Shown here piece by piece: positions 6,751 through 16,175 of a DNA stretch of 16,376 nt; the stretch's first letter is position 1, and each line of letters opens with the position of its first letter. Below the pieces are notes generated by a model. The model searched no databases, was not told the origin of the DNA, and saw only the letters and a list, made by a program, of their open reading frames with translations. Location: NCBI GenBank assembly GCA_052143655.1, contig JBKQSL010000052.1, forward strand, positions 1-16,376. The letters run 5' to 3'. Origin of the DNA: CAVSUR01 sp052143655 (GTDB lineage: Bacteria; Actinomycetota; Actinomycetes; Streptosporangiales; Streptosporangiaceae). The translations under genes and the position numbers were made by a program.

Positions 6751-6852
6751 ACAGGCATGATGGCGTGCTGCCCGGCCGAAAGGGATAGTTTCTGATAACT
6801 CAGAGCATTTATTTTCTCACTTTGAGTCACAGGTGTGGTGTGGTAGTGCAGC
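6751..6852 (-). promoter_or_regulatory. AT-rich upstream region of the DUF1906 protein gene
   Basis: The 50 bases 6781-6830 contain only 18 G or C (36%), against about 70% around them. The stretch carries short inverted repeats: CTCA-CTT-TGAG (6816-6826 region) and AGTT-N6-AACT (6787-6800). No clear -10/-35 pair or AGGAGG site could be assigned, so the exact promoter is not placed. The region also separates this gene from kdpE, which ends at 6853. Confidence 0.45.
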
Positions 6853-7545
6853 TCACCGAGCGGCGTCGTCGGGCTGAAAGCGGTACCCCATGCCTGGCTC
6901 GGTCAGCAGCCAGCGCGGCCTGGCCGGGTCGGGCTCGAGCTTGCGGCGCAGCTGCGCCATGTACAGCCGCAGGTTGCCCGCCGCGTCGGCGTACCCGGGG
7001 CCCCAGACCGCGGTCAGCAGCTGCCGCTGGCTCATCAGCTTGCCCGGGTTGCGCAGTAGCACCTCGATCAGGTGCCACTCGGTCGGCGTCAGCCGGATGT
7101 CCGCGCCGTCGGATGCCCGGACCCGCTTGGCCGCCAGGTCGATGGTCAGCGCGCCCAGCCGGACCTGCGGCAGGTCGCCGTCCCCGGCCGCCCGGCGGCT
7201 GACCGCCCGCATCCGGGCCAGCAGCTCGTCCATCCCGAACGGCTTGGTGACGTAGTCGTCCGCGCCGGCGTCGAGCGCGGCGACCTTGTCGGCGCTGTCG
7301 GCCCGGCCGGACAGCACGATGATCGGCGCGTCGGTCCAGCCGCGCAGCCCGCCGATGACCTCCACGCCGTCCAGGTCAGGCAGCCCGAGGTCGAGTATCA
7401 CCAGGTCCGGCGGGTACCTGGCCGCCAGCTCCAGTGCCCGGGCGCCGGTCGCCGCCGCGTGCACCTCGTAGTCGCGCACGCGCAGGTTGATCCGCAGCGC
7501 GCGGACGATCTGCGGCTCGTCATCCACGACCAGCACCCGGGTCAT
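6853..7545 (-). CDS. kdpE: KdpE, OmpR/PhoB-type response regulator of the kdp operon
   Basis: 230 residues. The receiver domain (1-115) has the acidic pair D9-E10 region VDDE, phospho-acceptor D52 (ILDLGLPDLDG), S79 and K101 (VTKPF). The winged helix (about 130-225) ends LLTEPGMGYRFQP. The segment WGPGY...NLRLYMAQLRRKLEPDPARPR is very close to E. coli KdpE (LRIYMxxLRxKLExDPARPR), so this is the canonical KdpE. Phosphorylated KdpE activates kdp transcription when potassium is scarce or osmolarity rises. The ATG at 7545 lies 24 bases after the kdpD stop, which implies co-transcription; no strong ribosome site is present. A second KdpE-like gene lies on the other side of kdpD. Confidence 0.92.
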   Translation of the reverse strand: MTRVLVVDDEPQIVRALRINLRVRDYEVHAAATGARALELAARYPPDLVILDLGLPDLDGVEVIGGLRGWTDAPIIVLSGRADSADKVAALDAGADDYVTKPFGMDELLARMRAVSRRAAGDGDLPQVRLGALTIDLAAKRVRASDGADIRLTPTEWHLIEVLLRNPGKLMSQRQLLTAVWGPGYADAAGNLRLYMAQLRRKLEPDPARPRWLLTEPGMGYRFQPDDAAR

Positions 7546-7569
7546 GCCACTACCGTGCCACAGTGCGGC

Positions 7570-10518
7570 TCACCGGGAGCCCATGCTCCCCCGGCCGCCG
7601 GCCGGGGCCCGGCCGCCGGCGTCAGGCTGGCCAGCCGCGCCAGGCCTGCTGTCCGCCGCAGAGCCGCCGTCGCCAGGGCCTTCGCCGTCCTGGGTGGCGC
7701 CGTCCGCGGTGGCGCCGTCCGCGGTGGCGCCGTCCGCGGCGCCCTGGCCCGCGCCGTCCCGGCCGGCGCTGCCAGGCCGGGGCAGCCCCGGCAGCGTCAC
7801 CGTCATCGTCAGCCCGCCGCCGGGGGAGTCCTCGGGCTCCAGCGTGCCGCCGAGTGCCTCGGTCAGGCCCCGTGACAGCGCCAGGCCGAGGCCGACGCCG
7901 GTGGTGTTGTCGGTGTCGCCCAGCCGCTGGAACGGCACGAATACCTTGTCCCGGTCATGCTCGGGGATGCCGGGGCCGCGATCGATCACGCGCAGCTCGA
8001 CCCGGCCGCCGAGCGCGCTGGCGGCCAGCACTGGCGGGTGCCCGGCAGGCGAGTACCGCAGCGCGTTGGCGGTCAGGTTGGCGATGACCCGTTCGAGAAT
8101 CGCCGGGTCCACGCTGACCTCGGGCAGGTCGTGAGGGATCGTGACGACCACCGCCTGGCTGGACGGGCCCAGGTCGTCCAGCGCCCGGGCCACGATGTCA
8201 GCCAGGTCGGCCGGCCGCGGGAACACCGCGAGGGCGCCGGCCTGCAGCCGGCTCATATCCAGCAGGTTGTCCACCAGCCGGGCCAGCTTGTCCAGCGACT
8301 CGTCCGCGGTAGCCAGCAGCTCGTCGCGGTCCTGAGCGTCCCACTCCACGTCGGCTGAGCGCAGGCTGGTCACCGCGGCCTTGGCCGAGGCCAGCGGGGT
8401 GCGCAGGTCGTGGCTCACGGCGGCCAGCAGCGCCGTGCGCATCCGGTCCGCCGCCGCGATCGGCTTGGCCGCCTGCGCCTCGGCGGTCAGGCGCTGCTGT
8501 TCCAGCGCCGCGGCGGCATAGGCGGCGAAGGCCCCCAGCACCCGCCGGTCGGTGGCCGGCAGCGGCCGGCCGCGCAGGGCCAGGCAGAGGGCGTCGCCGA
8601 TCGGCACCTCCACGTCGGCGGCGTCCGGCCGGGTGACCGGGGGCGCGCCTGCGGTCGCGACCTCCGCCCAGCCGCCGGTCGGGCTGCGCGGCCCGGACGG
8701 CAGCGCCGGGTCGTGCTCCAGCAGCGTCACCGATTCCATGCCGAACGCCTCACGTACCCGGTCCAGCACGGCCGGCAGCGCCTGCTGGCCGCGCAGCACG
8801 CTGCCGGCCGTGGTGGCCAGCATCGCCGACTCGGCGCTGGCCCGGGCGGCCTGCTTGGTGCGCCGGGCGGCATCGTCCACGACCGAGCTGACAACCAGGC
8901 CGACGGCCACGAAGACGATCAGCGCCAGGACGTTGTTGGCCTCGGCGATCGTGAACTCGTGCAGCGGCGGGGTGAAGTAGTAATTCAGCAGCAGCGATCC
9001 CACGACGGCCTCGACTAGCGCCGGGACAAGCCCGCCCACCAGCGCCACGGCGATGACGGCGAACAGGAACATCAGCACATCGGTGGTCAGGTTCAGCTGG
9101 TGCCGCAGCGCGGCCAGCGCCAGGGTCAGCAGCGGGGCCAGGATGACCGCCAGCAGGTACCCGGCCAGCTTGCGGCGCCGCGGCAGCCCGCCCCGGGCGA
9201 TCGGCAGCCCGCGGCCCCGGCCCATGTGGCCATGCGTGACGATGTGCACGTCGATGTCGCCGGAGTCGTGGATGGTACGCGTGCTGACCCCCGGGCCGGT
9301 CAGCAGCGCCAGCAGCCAGTTGCGGCGGCTGGCGCCGAGCACCAGCTGGGTGGCGTTCTCCGCCCGGGCGAACGTCAGCAGCGCCTCCGATACATTGTCG
9401 CCCACGACCTGGTGGTAGCTGCCGCCGAGCGATTCGGCCAGCCGTCGCTGCGCGGCCAGCGCCGCGGGGTTGGCCCCCGTCAGCCCGTCGGACTTGGTCA
9501 CGTGCACGGCCAGCAGGTCGCCGCCGGAAGACCGGGCCGCGATCCGGGCAGCCCGGCGGATCAGCGTCTCGCCCTCCGGGCCGCCAGTCAGCGCGACGAC
9601 GACGCGCTCGCGTGCCTCCCAGGTATCGGAGATGTCGTGCGCCGCGCGGTAGCGCTGGAGCCCCTCGTCGACCTTGTCGGCGAGCCAGAGCAGCGCCAGC
9701 TCGCGCAGCGCCGACAGGTTCCCGGACCGGAAGTAGTTGGTCAGCGCGGCGTCGATCTTCTCGGCCGGGTAGATGTTCCCGTGCGCCATCCGGCGGCGCA
9801 GCGCCTCCGGGGTCATGTCGACCAGCTCGACCTGGTCAGCGGCGCGCACGATCGCATCCGGCACCGTCTCGCGCTGCGGCACGCCGGTGATCTTCTCGAC
9901 GACGTCGTTCAGCGACTCCAGGTGCTGGATGTTGACCGTCGAGATGACGTCGATCCCGGCGTCGAGCAGCTCGGCCACGTCCTCCCAGCGCTTGGCGTTG
10001 CGGCTGCCCGGCACGTTGGTGTGCGCGAACTCGTCCACCAGCGCGACCTCGGGCCGGCGGGCCACGATCGCGTCGAGGTCCATCTCCTCGAAGTAGGTGC
10101 CGCGGTAGGGCAGCCGCCGCCGGGGGATGATCTCCAGGCCGATGAGCTGCTCGCCGGTGTGCGCCCGGCCGTGCGTCTCGACGAACCCGACGACCACGTC
10201 GGTGCCCCGCTCCAGCCGCCGCCGGCCCTCGCCCAGCATGGCGAACGTCTTCCCGACCCCGGCCGCCGAGCCCAGGTAGATCCGCAGCTGGCCGCGGCTG
10301 TGCTCGGGCCGGGGGTCGATGTCGGGGTAGTGCTGCGACAGGGCCGCCAGGCTGCCCGGCTCCGGCTGGCCGGCGGTCCCGGCACTGTCGGGCTGCTGTC
10401 CGCCGGCTCCCGCCGGGCGGGCGGTAGCCGCCGTAGTCCCCTCAGCTCCGTCGGTGCCCTCGGTCCCCTCGGCCGCCCCGCGGGCGTCGCCGCAGGCCGC
10501 GCTCTGCACTGTCGTCAT
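7570..10518 (-). CDS. kdpD: KdpD, potassium/turgor sensor histidine kinase
   Basis: 982 residues, longer than E. coli KdpD (about 894). Order: a Gly/Ala/Thr/Glu-rich N-terminal extension (1-75); KdpD domain with Walker A GSAAGVGKT (83-91) and Walker B region LVDEFAHTN (160-168); a universal-stress-protein-like domain (about 305-430); four transmembrane helices in about 450-545 (LAGYLLAVILAPLLTLALAA onward); a GAF-like domain (about 565-680); HisKA with H703 in AAVSHDLRTPLAS; ATPase with N-box NLTANALRYSP (814-824), DRGPGIP and GVGLGLA. The last ~70 residues are a low-complexity Gly/Ala/Asp tail containing the repeated unit DGATA. KdpD phosphorylates KdpE. The ATG at 10518 has AGGGA six to seven bases upstream. 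The long disordered ends are unusual; the catalytic core looks intact. Confidence 0.95.
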   Translation of the reverse strand: MTTVQSAACGDARGAAEGTEGTDGAEGTTAATARPAGAGGQQPDSAGTAGQPEPGSLAALSQHYPDIDPRPEHSRGQLRIYLGSAAGVGKTFAMLGEGRRRLERGTDVVVGFVETHGRAHTGEQLIGLEIIPRRRLPYRGTYFEEMDLDAIVARRPEVALVDEFAHTNVPGSRNAKRWEDVAELLDAGIDVISTVNIQHLESLNDVVEKITGVPQRETVPDAIVRAADQVELVDMTPEALRRRMAHGNIYPAEKIDAALTNYFRSGNLSALRELALLWLADKVDEGLQRYRAAHDISDTWEARERVVVALTGGPEGETLIRRAARIAARSSGGDLLAVHVTKSDGLTGANPAALAAQRRLAESLGGSYHQVVGDNVSEALLTFARAENATQLVLGASRRNWLLALLTGPGVSTRTIHDSGDIDVHIVTHGHMGRGRGLPIARGGLPRRRKLAGYLLAVILAPLLTLALAALRHQLNLTTDVLMFLFAVIAVALVGGLVPALVEAVVGSLLLNYYFTPPLHEFTIAEANNVLALIVFVAVGLVVSSVVDDAARRTKQAARASAESAMLATTAGSVLRGQQALPAVLDRVREAFGMESVTLLEHDPALPSGPRSPTGGWAEVATAGAPPVTRPDAADVEVPIGDALCLALRGRPLPATDRRVLGAFAAYAAAALEQQRLTAEAQAAKPIAAADRMRTALLAAVSHDLRTPLASAKAAVTSLRSADVEWDAQDRDELLATADESLDKLARLVDNLLDMSRLQAGALAVFPRPADLADIVARALDDLGPSSQAVVVTIPHDLPEVSVDPAILERVIANLTANALRYSPAGHPPVLAASALGGRVELRVIDRGPGIPEHDRDKVFVPFQRLGDTDNTTGVGLGLALSRGLTEALGGTLEPEDSPGGGLTMTVTLPGLPRPGSAGRDGAGQGAADGATADGATADGATQDGEGPGDGGSAADSRPGAAGQPDAGGRAPAGGRGSMGSR
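7693..7737. repeat. 15-base tandem repeat inside the kdpD 3' end
   Basis: GGTGGCGCCGTCCGC occurs three times in direct succession (7693-7707, 7708-7722, 7723-7737), followed by a partial GGCGCC. Being a multiple of three, each copy adds five residues, giving the DGATA repeats in the KdpD tail. Such repeats can change copy number by slippage without breaking the frame. Confidence 0.85.
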
Positions 10519-10593
10519 GCTCGTCCCTGCCAGTCTCCCGGGCCTCGCCCGGCGATCAGAGCATATGTACCCCGGGCTGCCGGGCAGGCTGCC

Positions 10594-10618
10594 GTGCGCG
10601 GCGGCTGCCGCCGCGTGC
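10594..10618 (-). terminator. Strong hairpin directly after the first KdpE-like gene
   Basis: CGCGGCGG (10597-10604), loop CTG, CCGCCGCG (10608-10615), with weaker G-T and G-C pairs continuing to 10594 and 10618. It starts immediately after the stop codon at 10619-10621 on the minus strand. There is no T-tract. It may attenuate or process the transcript between the pump genes and kdpD, or protect the upstream mRNA. Confidence 0.45.
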
Positions 10619-11359
10619 TCACGGCTGGTACCGGTAGCCCAGGCCCGGCTCGGTGACCAGGTGACGCGGCCGGGCCGGGTCGTCTTCCAGCTTGCGGCGC
10701 AGGCCGGCCAGCTGGACCCGCAGCCGGTGGGCGCCGCGCTCGGTGCCGGGCGCGGACAGCTCCGCGAGCAGTCGGCGATCGCTGACCAGCTGGCCGGGGT
10801 GGTCCAGCAGCACGGCCAGCAGCCGCCACTCGGCTCCCGTGAGCGCCACCGTCTCAGCGCTGTCTTCGCGCCCGGTCACCGACCGGCTGGCCAGGTCGAT
10901 GCGCCAGCGGCCGAGCGGCACCGGGTCGGGCGGGCCGCCGCCCGCGTCCCGGCGCAGCGCGGCGCGCAGCCGGGCCAGCAGCTCGCCGGTGTCGAACGGC
11001 TTGGTGACGTAGTCGTCCGCGCCGGCGTCCAGGGCGCCGATCTTGTCACCCGAGCCGGCCCGGCCGGACAGCACGATCACCGGGGCCCGGCACCAGCCGC
11101 GCAGCTCGCGGATGACCGTGATGCCGTCGATGTCGGGCAGGCCCAGATCGAGCAGGATGGCGTCGGGCGGCTGCTCGGCCGCCGCTGCCAGCGCCTGCTG
11201 CCCGGTCGCCGCTGTCGCCACGGCGTACCCGCGGGCCCGCAGCGTGATCCGCAGCGCCCGCAGCAGCGCGGGCTCGTCCTCGGCGACCAGGATGCGGGGG
11301 CCGTCGGCCGGGGCCGGGCGCGCGGGCGGGCTGGCTGTCTGCCGCCCGCCCGCGCTCAT
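10619..11359 (-). CDS. Second KdpE-like response regulator (OmpR/PhoB type)
   Basis: 246 residues with a 20-residue flexible N-terminus, then a receiver domain with AEDE (about 26-29), phospho-acceptor D71 (LLDLGLPDIDG), S98 and K120 (VTKPF), and a winged helix (about 148-246) ending LVTEPGLGYRYQP. It is clearly paralogous to the KdpE encoded at 6853-7545, but in the recognition region it has GTERGAHRLRVQLAGLRRKL instead of the canonical WGP...LRLYMAQLRRKL, and it lacks the usual Trp. The ATG at 11359 is chosen for AGGA six bases upstream; an in-frame ATG at 11404 would overlap kdpC by 20 bases. All phosphorylation residues are present, so KdpD could phosphorylate it. Its own targets are unknown. 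Confidence 0.88.
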   Translation of the reverse strand: MSAGGRQTASPPARPAPADGPRILVAEDEPALLRALRITLRARGYAVATAATGQQALAAAAEQPPDAILLDLGLPDIDGITVIRELRGWCRAPVIVLSGRAGSGDKIGALDAGADDYVTKPFDTGELLARLRAALRRDAGGGPPDPVPLGRWRIDLASRSVTGREDSAETVALTGAEWRLLAVLLDHPGQLVSDRRLLAELSAPGTERGAHRLRVQLAGLRRKLEDDPARPRHLVTEPGLGYRYQP

Positions 11360-11384
11360 CGGCTGTCCTAACCCGTGGCCCGGC

Positions 11385-12017
11385 TCAGACGGGGAACTTC
11401 TCATCGAGGGCGATGTTCAGCTTGAGCACGTTCACCTGGGGCTCGCCGAGGAATCCGATCGTGCGGCCCTGGGTGTACGTGCCGACCAGCGCCCGGATTG
11501 CGGCCGGGCTGACGTGCCGGGCGGCGGCGACCCGGTCCACCTGGATGGCCGCGTCCTGCGGCGTGATGCTGGGGTCCAGCCCGGAGCCCGAGGCCATGAC
11601 CGCGTCGGCGGGGATCTGCGAGATCTTCACGTGGTCGAGTGCCGCGATCTGCCGCTGCCGCTGGCGGACCGCCTTGACCAGGACCGCGTTGTCCGGGCCG
11701 AGGTTGGAGGCCGAGGAGTACCGCGGGTCGCAGCCGTAGTCGTCCTTGGCCCCGGCCAGGATCGCGTACGACGGCCGCGGCTGGAAGTACTGCGGCAGCG
11801 GCTGGCCGGACGCGGTGACGAACTCCTGGCACAGCAGGCTGGAGCCGACCACCTTGCCGTGGTAGCTGACCAGCGAGCCGTTGGCCTGGCGGTGGAAGGC
11901 CAGCTGCGCGACGCCGTACATGACCACCGGGTAGATGATCCCGCAGATCACGGTGAACAGGAGCAGGCCGCGCAGCGCCGCGATGTGCTGCCGGACGATG
12001 CTGGGAAGACGATTCAT
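11385..12017 (-). CDS. kdpC: KdpC, potassium-transporting ATPase subunit C
   Basis: 210 residues. One N-terminal membrane helix (about 16-41, GLLLFTVICGIIYPVVMYGV) is followed by an extracytoplasmic domain containing the family segments FHRQANGSL (41-49), YFQPRPS, ASNLGPDN, DAVMASGSGLDPSITPQDA and LGEPQVNVLKLNIAL. KdpC stabilises the KdpA-KdpB complex. Length agrees with the family (about 190-210). The start lies six bases after the kdpB stop, so the two are co-translated or tightly linked. The stop is 25 bases before the start of the second KdpE-like gene. Confidence 0.96.
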   Translation of the reverse strand: MNRLPSIVRQHIAALRGLLLFTVICGIIYPVVMYGVAQLAFHRQANGSLVSYHGKVVGSSLLCQEFVTASGQPLPQYFQPRPSYAILAGAKDDYGCDPRYSSASNLGPDNAVLVKAVRQRQRQIAALDHVKISQIPADAVMASGSGLDPSITPQDAAIQVDRVAAARHVSPAAIRALVGTYTQGRTIGFLGEPQVNVLKLNIALDEKFPV

Positions 12018-12023
12018 GTCAGA

Positions 12024-14152
<2,129 letters not shown>

Positions 14153-14153
<1 letters not shown>

Positions 14154-15820
14154 CAGTGCAGTCCTTCTGCGAGCGGGCCCAGCGCGAGGGCGGGGAAGTA
14201 CGTCAGGCCGACGAGGACGAGGATGACGGCGATGAGCATGCCGACGAACAGCGGTGTCCTGGTGTCCAGCGTGCCCGCGCTCGCGGGCACCGGACTCTGC
14301 CTGGCCAGCGAGCCGGCCAGGCCGAGGGCGAAGATCTCCGGCGCGAACCTGCCGATCAGCATCACGACGCCGCCGAGCGTGTTGTACCAGGTCGTGTCCG
14401 TCGCCAGGCCGGCGAAGGCAGAGCCGTTGTTGTTGGCCATCGAGGCGAACGCGTACATGATCTCGGTCAGCCCGTGCGGCCCCGGGTTGAAGATCGAGCT
14501 CTGGCCGATCCTCGTCCCGATGGAGAGCCCGGCGGCGGTGAGGATGATGACCGGCAGCGTGAGGAAGTACAGCGCCGCGTACTTCATCTCGGCGGGCCGG
14601 ATCTTCTTGCCGATGTACTCCGGCGTCCGGCCGACCATCAGCCCGGCGACGAACACGGTGACGATCGCCAGCACCAGGATGCCGTACATGCCCGCGCCGA
14701 CGCCGCCGGGGGCGATCTCGCCCATCGCCATGTCGAACAGCGCGATGCCGCCGCCGAACGGGGTCAGCGAGTCGTGGAAGCAGTTCACCGCGCCGGTCGA
14801 GGTGACCGTGGTGGACGCCGCGAATATCGAGCAGCCCGCGTCGCCGAACCTGGTTTCCACGCCTTCCATCGCGCCGCGCGCCAGGTGCGGGGCAAGCCCG
14901 CCGGCCTGCGCCTGGAAGTAGCTGATGCCGCCGACCGCCGCCAGCCAGATGGTGGCCATGACCGCGACGAGCGCGTAGCCCTGCCGGTTGTCCTTGACCA
15001 GCTTGCCGAAGGCGCGCGGCATGGCGAACGGGATCAGCAGGATCAGGAAGATCTCGAACCAGTTGGTGAACGGGTTCGGGTTCTCGAACGGGTGCGCCGA
15101 GTTGACGTTCAGCGGGCCGCCGCCGTTGTTGCCCATGTCCTTGATCACCTCTTGCGAGGCAAACGGGCCGCCGACGATGGTCTGATGCGCGCCGGACAGG
15201 GTAGTCACCGTGTGATAGGCGGCGAAGTTGTCGATCACTCCGCCGGCCGCGAGGATCAGCCCGCCGATGACCGACAGCGGGAGCAGCAGGCGGAACGTGC
15301 AGTGCGTCAGGTCCACCCAGAAGTTCCCGAGCTTGTCGGTCCTGGACCGGGTGAACCCGCGGATCATCGCGAAAGCGACCACGATGCCGACGGCGGCGGA
15401 CAGGAAGTTCTGGACCGCGAGGCCGCCCATCTGCACCAGGTACGTCATGGTGGTCTCGCCGGCGTAGTTCTGCCAGTTCGTGTTGGTCACGAAGGAGACA
15501 GCCGTGTTCCAGGCCACATCCGGCGGGACGTTGGCCATGTGCGGTCCGACAAACTGGAGCAGGTAGTGCTGCAGCCGCTGCATGCCGTACAGGAACAGCA
15601 CGCTGACTGCGCTGAACGCGAGCATGCTGCGCACGTAGGCGGACCATTTCTGGTCGGCGGCCGGGTCGACCCCGATCACCTTGAAGACGCCGCGCTCCAC
15701 GCGCCAGTGCTTGTCGGTGGTGAATATGCGGGCCAGGTAGTTGCCAAGCGGCACGTAGCATGCCGCCAGCGCGGCAACGAGCAGGCCGGCCTGCAGCCAG
15801 CCCGCGGCGGTGCTACTCAT
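14153..15820 (-). CDS. kdpA: KdpA, potassium-binding and translocating subunit
   Basis: 555 residues (E. coli 557), about ten membrane helices. It is a channel-like protein of the KtrB/TrkH type with four selectivity-filter loops, all visible: TNTNWQ (112-117), NNGGGP (231-236, with NVNSAHPFENP after it), TTVTSTGAVN (337-346) and ANNNGSAF (462-469). It selects K+ in the Kdp pump. The ATG at 15820 shares its A with the TGA of kdpF, and GAGAGG lies five bases upstream within kdpF. Nothing unusual is seen in the filter sequences. Confidence 0.97.
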
Positions 15821-15909
15821 CAGAACCTCTCAGGCAGGACTAGGGCGAGGAACAGGTAGATGGCCAGCCCGATGCCGATAATGAGGCCGATCAGGTTCTC
15901 AGGACTCAA
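15820..15909 (-). CDS. kdpF: KdpF, small regulatory/stabilising subunit of the potassium pump
   Basis: 29 residues starting (M)SPENLIGLIIGIGLAIY and ending LVLPERF. One membrane helix (about 6-25) and the terminal PERF are typical of actinobacterial KdpF, whose proteins usually start MSxENxxGL. KdpF is a lipid-like stabiliser bound to KdpA. The start is a TTG at 15909; an in-frame TTG at 15918 is the only alternative because a TGA lies in frame at 15927-15925. Its stop overlaps the kdpA start (TGATG). Its 5' end overlaps the preceding small gene by 11 bases. It is too short for most ORF callers. Confidence 0.88.
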   Translation of the reverse strand: MSPENLIGLIIGIGLAIYLFLALVLPERF

Positions 15910-15988
15910 AGTGCTCAATCCCCCTCAAGATGAGGAACAGCACGGCGAAAACCACGATCGTCAGGCCGATATAGAGCAGGTCTTGCAT
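15899..15988 (-). CDS. 29-residue membrane peptide at the head of the kdp operon
   Basis: The frame encodes MQDLLYIGLTIVVFAVLFLI followed by LRGIEHFES: a single hydrophobic helix (about 4-21) and a short charged C-terminus. AGGAGG lies four bases before the ATG, the best ribosome site in the whole operon. The gene overlaps kdpF by 11 bases in a different frame, so kdpF, with its TTG start, may depend on its translation. Size, topology and position resemble KdpF, but the sequence lacks the ENxxGL and PERF features, so it is not a second copy in any obvious way. It may be an extra subunit or modulator of the pump, or a leader peptide for translational coupling. Whether it belongs to a named family could not be determined here. 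Confidence 0.75.
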   Translation of the reverse strand: MQDLLYIGLTIVVFAVLFLILRGIEHFES

Positions 15989-15992
15989 GGGC

Positions 15993-16030
15993 CCTCCTGG
16001 GGCTTCACACCTGGGACGAGCCCCAGTGAA
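15993..16030 (-). promoter_or_regulatory. kdp leader: two competing hairpins next to the first ribosome site
   Basis: On the minus strand CTGGGGCT (16026-16019) pairs with AGCCCCAG (16004-15997), an eight-pair stem whose 3' arm covers the first two bases of AGGAGG (15998-15993). Alternatively TTCA plus CTGGG (16030-16022) pairs with CCCAG (16015-16011) and TGAA (16007-16004) around a three-base bulge. The two foldings share an arm and exclude each other. The first crowds the ribosome site; the second leaves it free. Regulation by switching is inference. Confidence 0.45.
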
Positions 16031-16057
16031 CCGCGCTGGGCAGGGGAAAGATCGCGT

Positions 16058-16107
16058 CCATGCGCAACCCATGCGGGCCCGCGATGATCCCTAACAGAAT
16101 CCATGCG
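16058..16107 (-). promoter_or_regulatory. Three phased CCATGCG boxes upstream of the kdp operon (candidate KdpE operator)
   Basis: CCATGCG occurs at 16058-16064, 16069-16075 and 16101-16107 (CGCATGG on the coding strand). The start-to-start distances are 11 and 32 bases, close to one and three helical turns. OmpR/PhoB-type regulators such as KdpE bind direct repeats of about 11 bases. A possible -10 or -35 lies between the boxes (TTCTGTTAGGGAT, about 16087-16099, minus strand) but the transcription start is not identified. Confidence 0.45.
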
Positions 16108-16175
16108 GGCCGGGGGCCGGAGCCTGCCGGGGGGGCTGGGCCGGCTGGAGACGGGCCCGGGATGCGCGCGGGCGG

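Noticed and set aside
7693..7745. Tandem repeats that could suggest a CRISPR array
   Set aside because: The units are 15 bases with no spacers and lie in frame within kdpD.
14154..15761. The kdpB reading frame stays open for more than 1200 codons, through most of kdpA
   Set aside because: The extra part is Arg/Gly/Pro-rich out-of-frame translation of kdpA, as is usual at very high GC. KdpB has a clear start at 14153 coupled to the kdpA stop.
16108..16175. GC-rich stretch after the HAD gene as a terminator
   Set aside because: Only short imperfect stems (four or five pairs) can be drawn, so no terminator is claimed.
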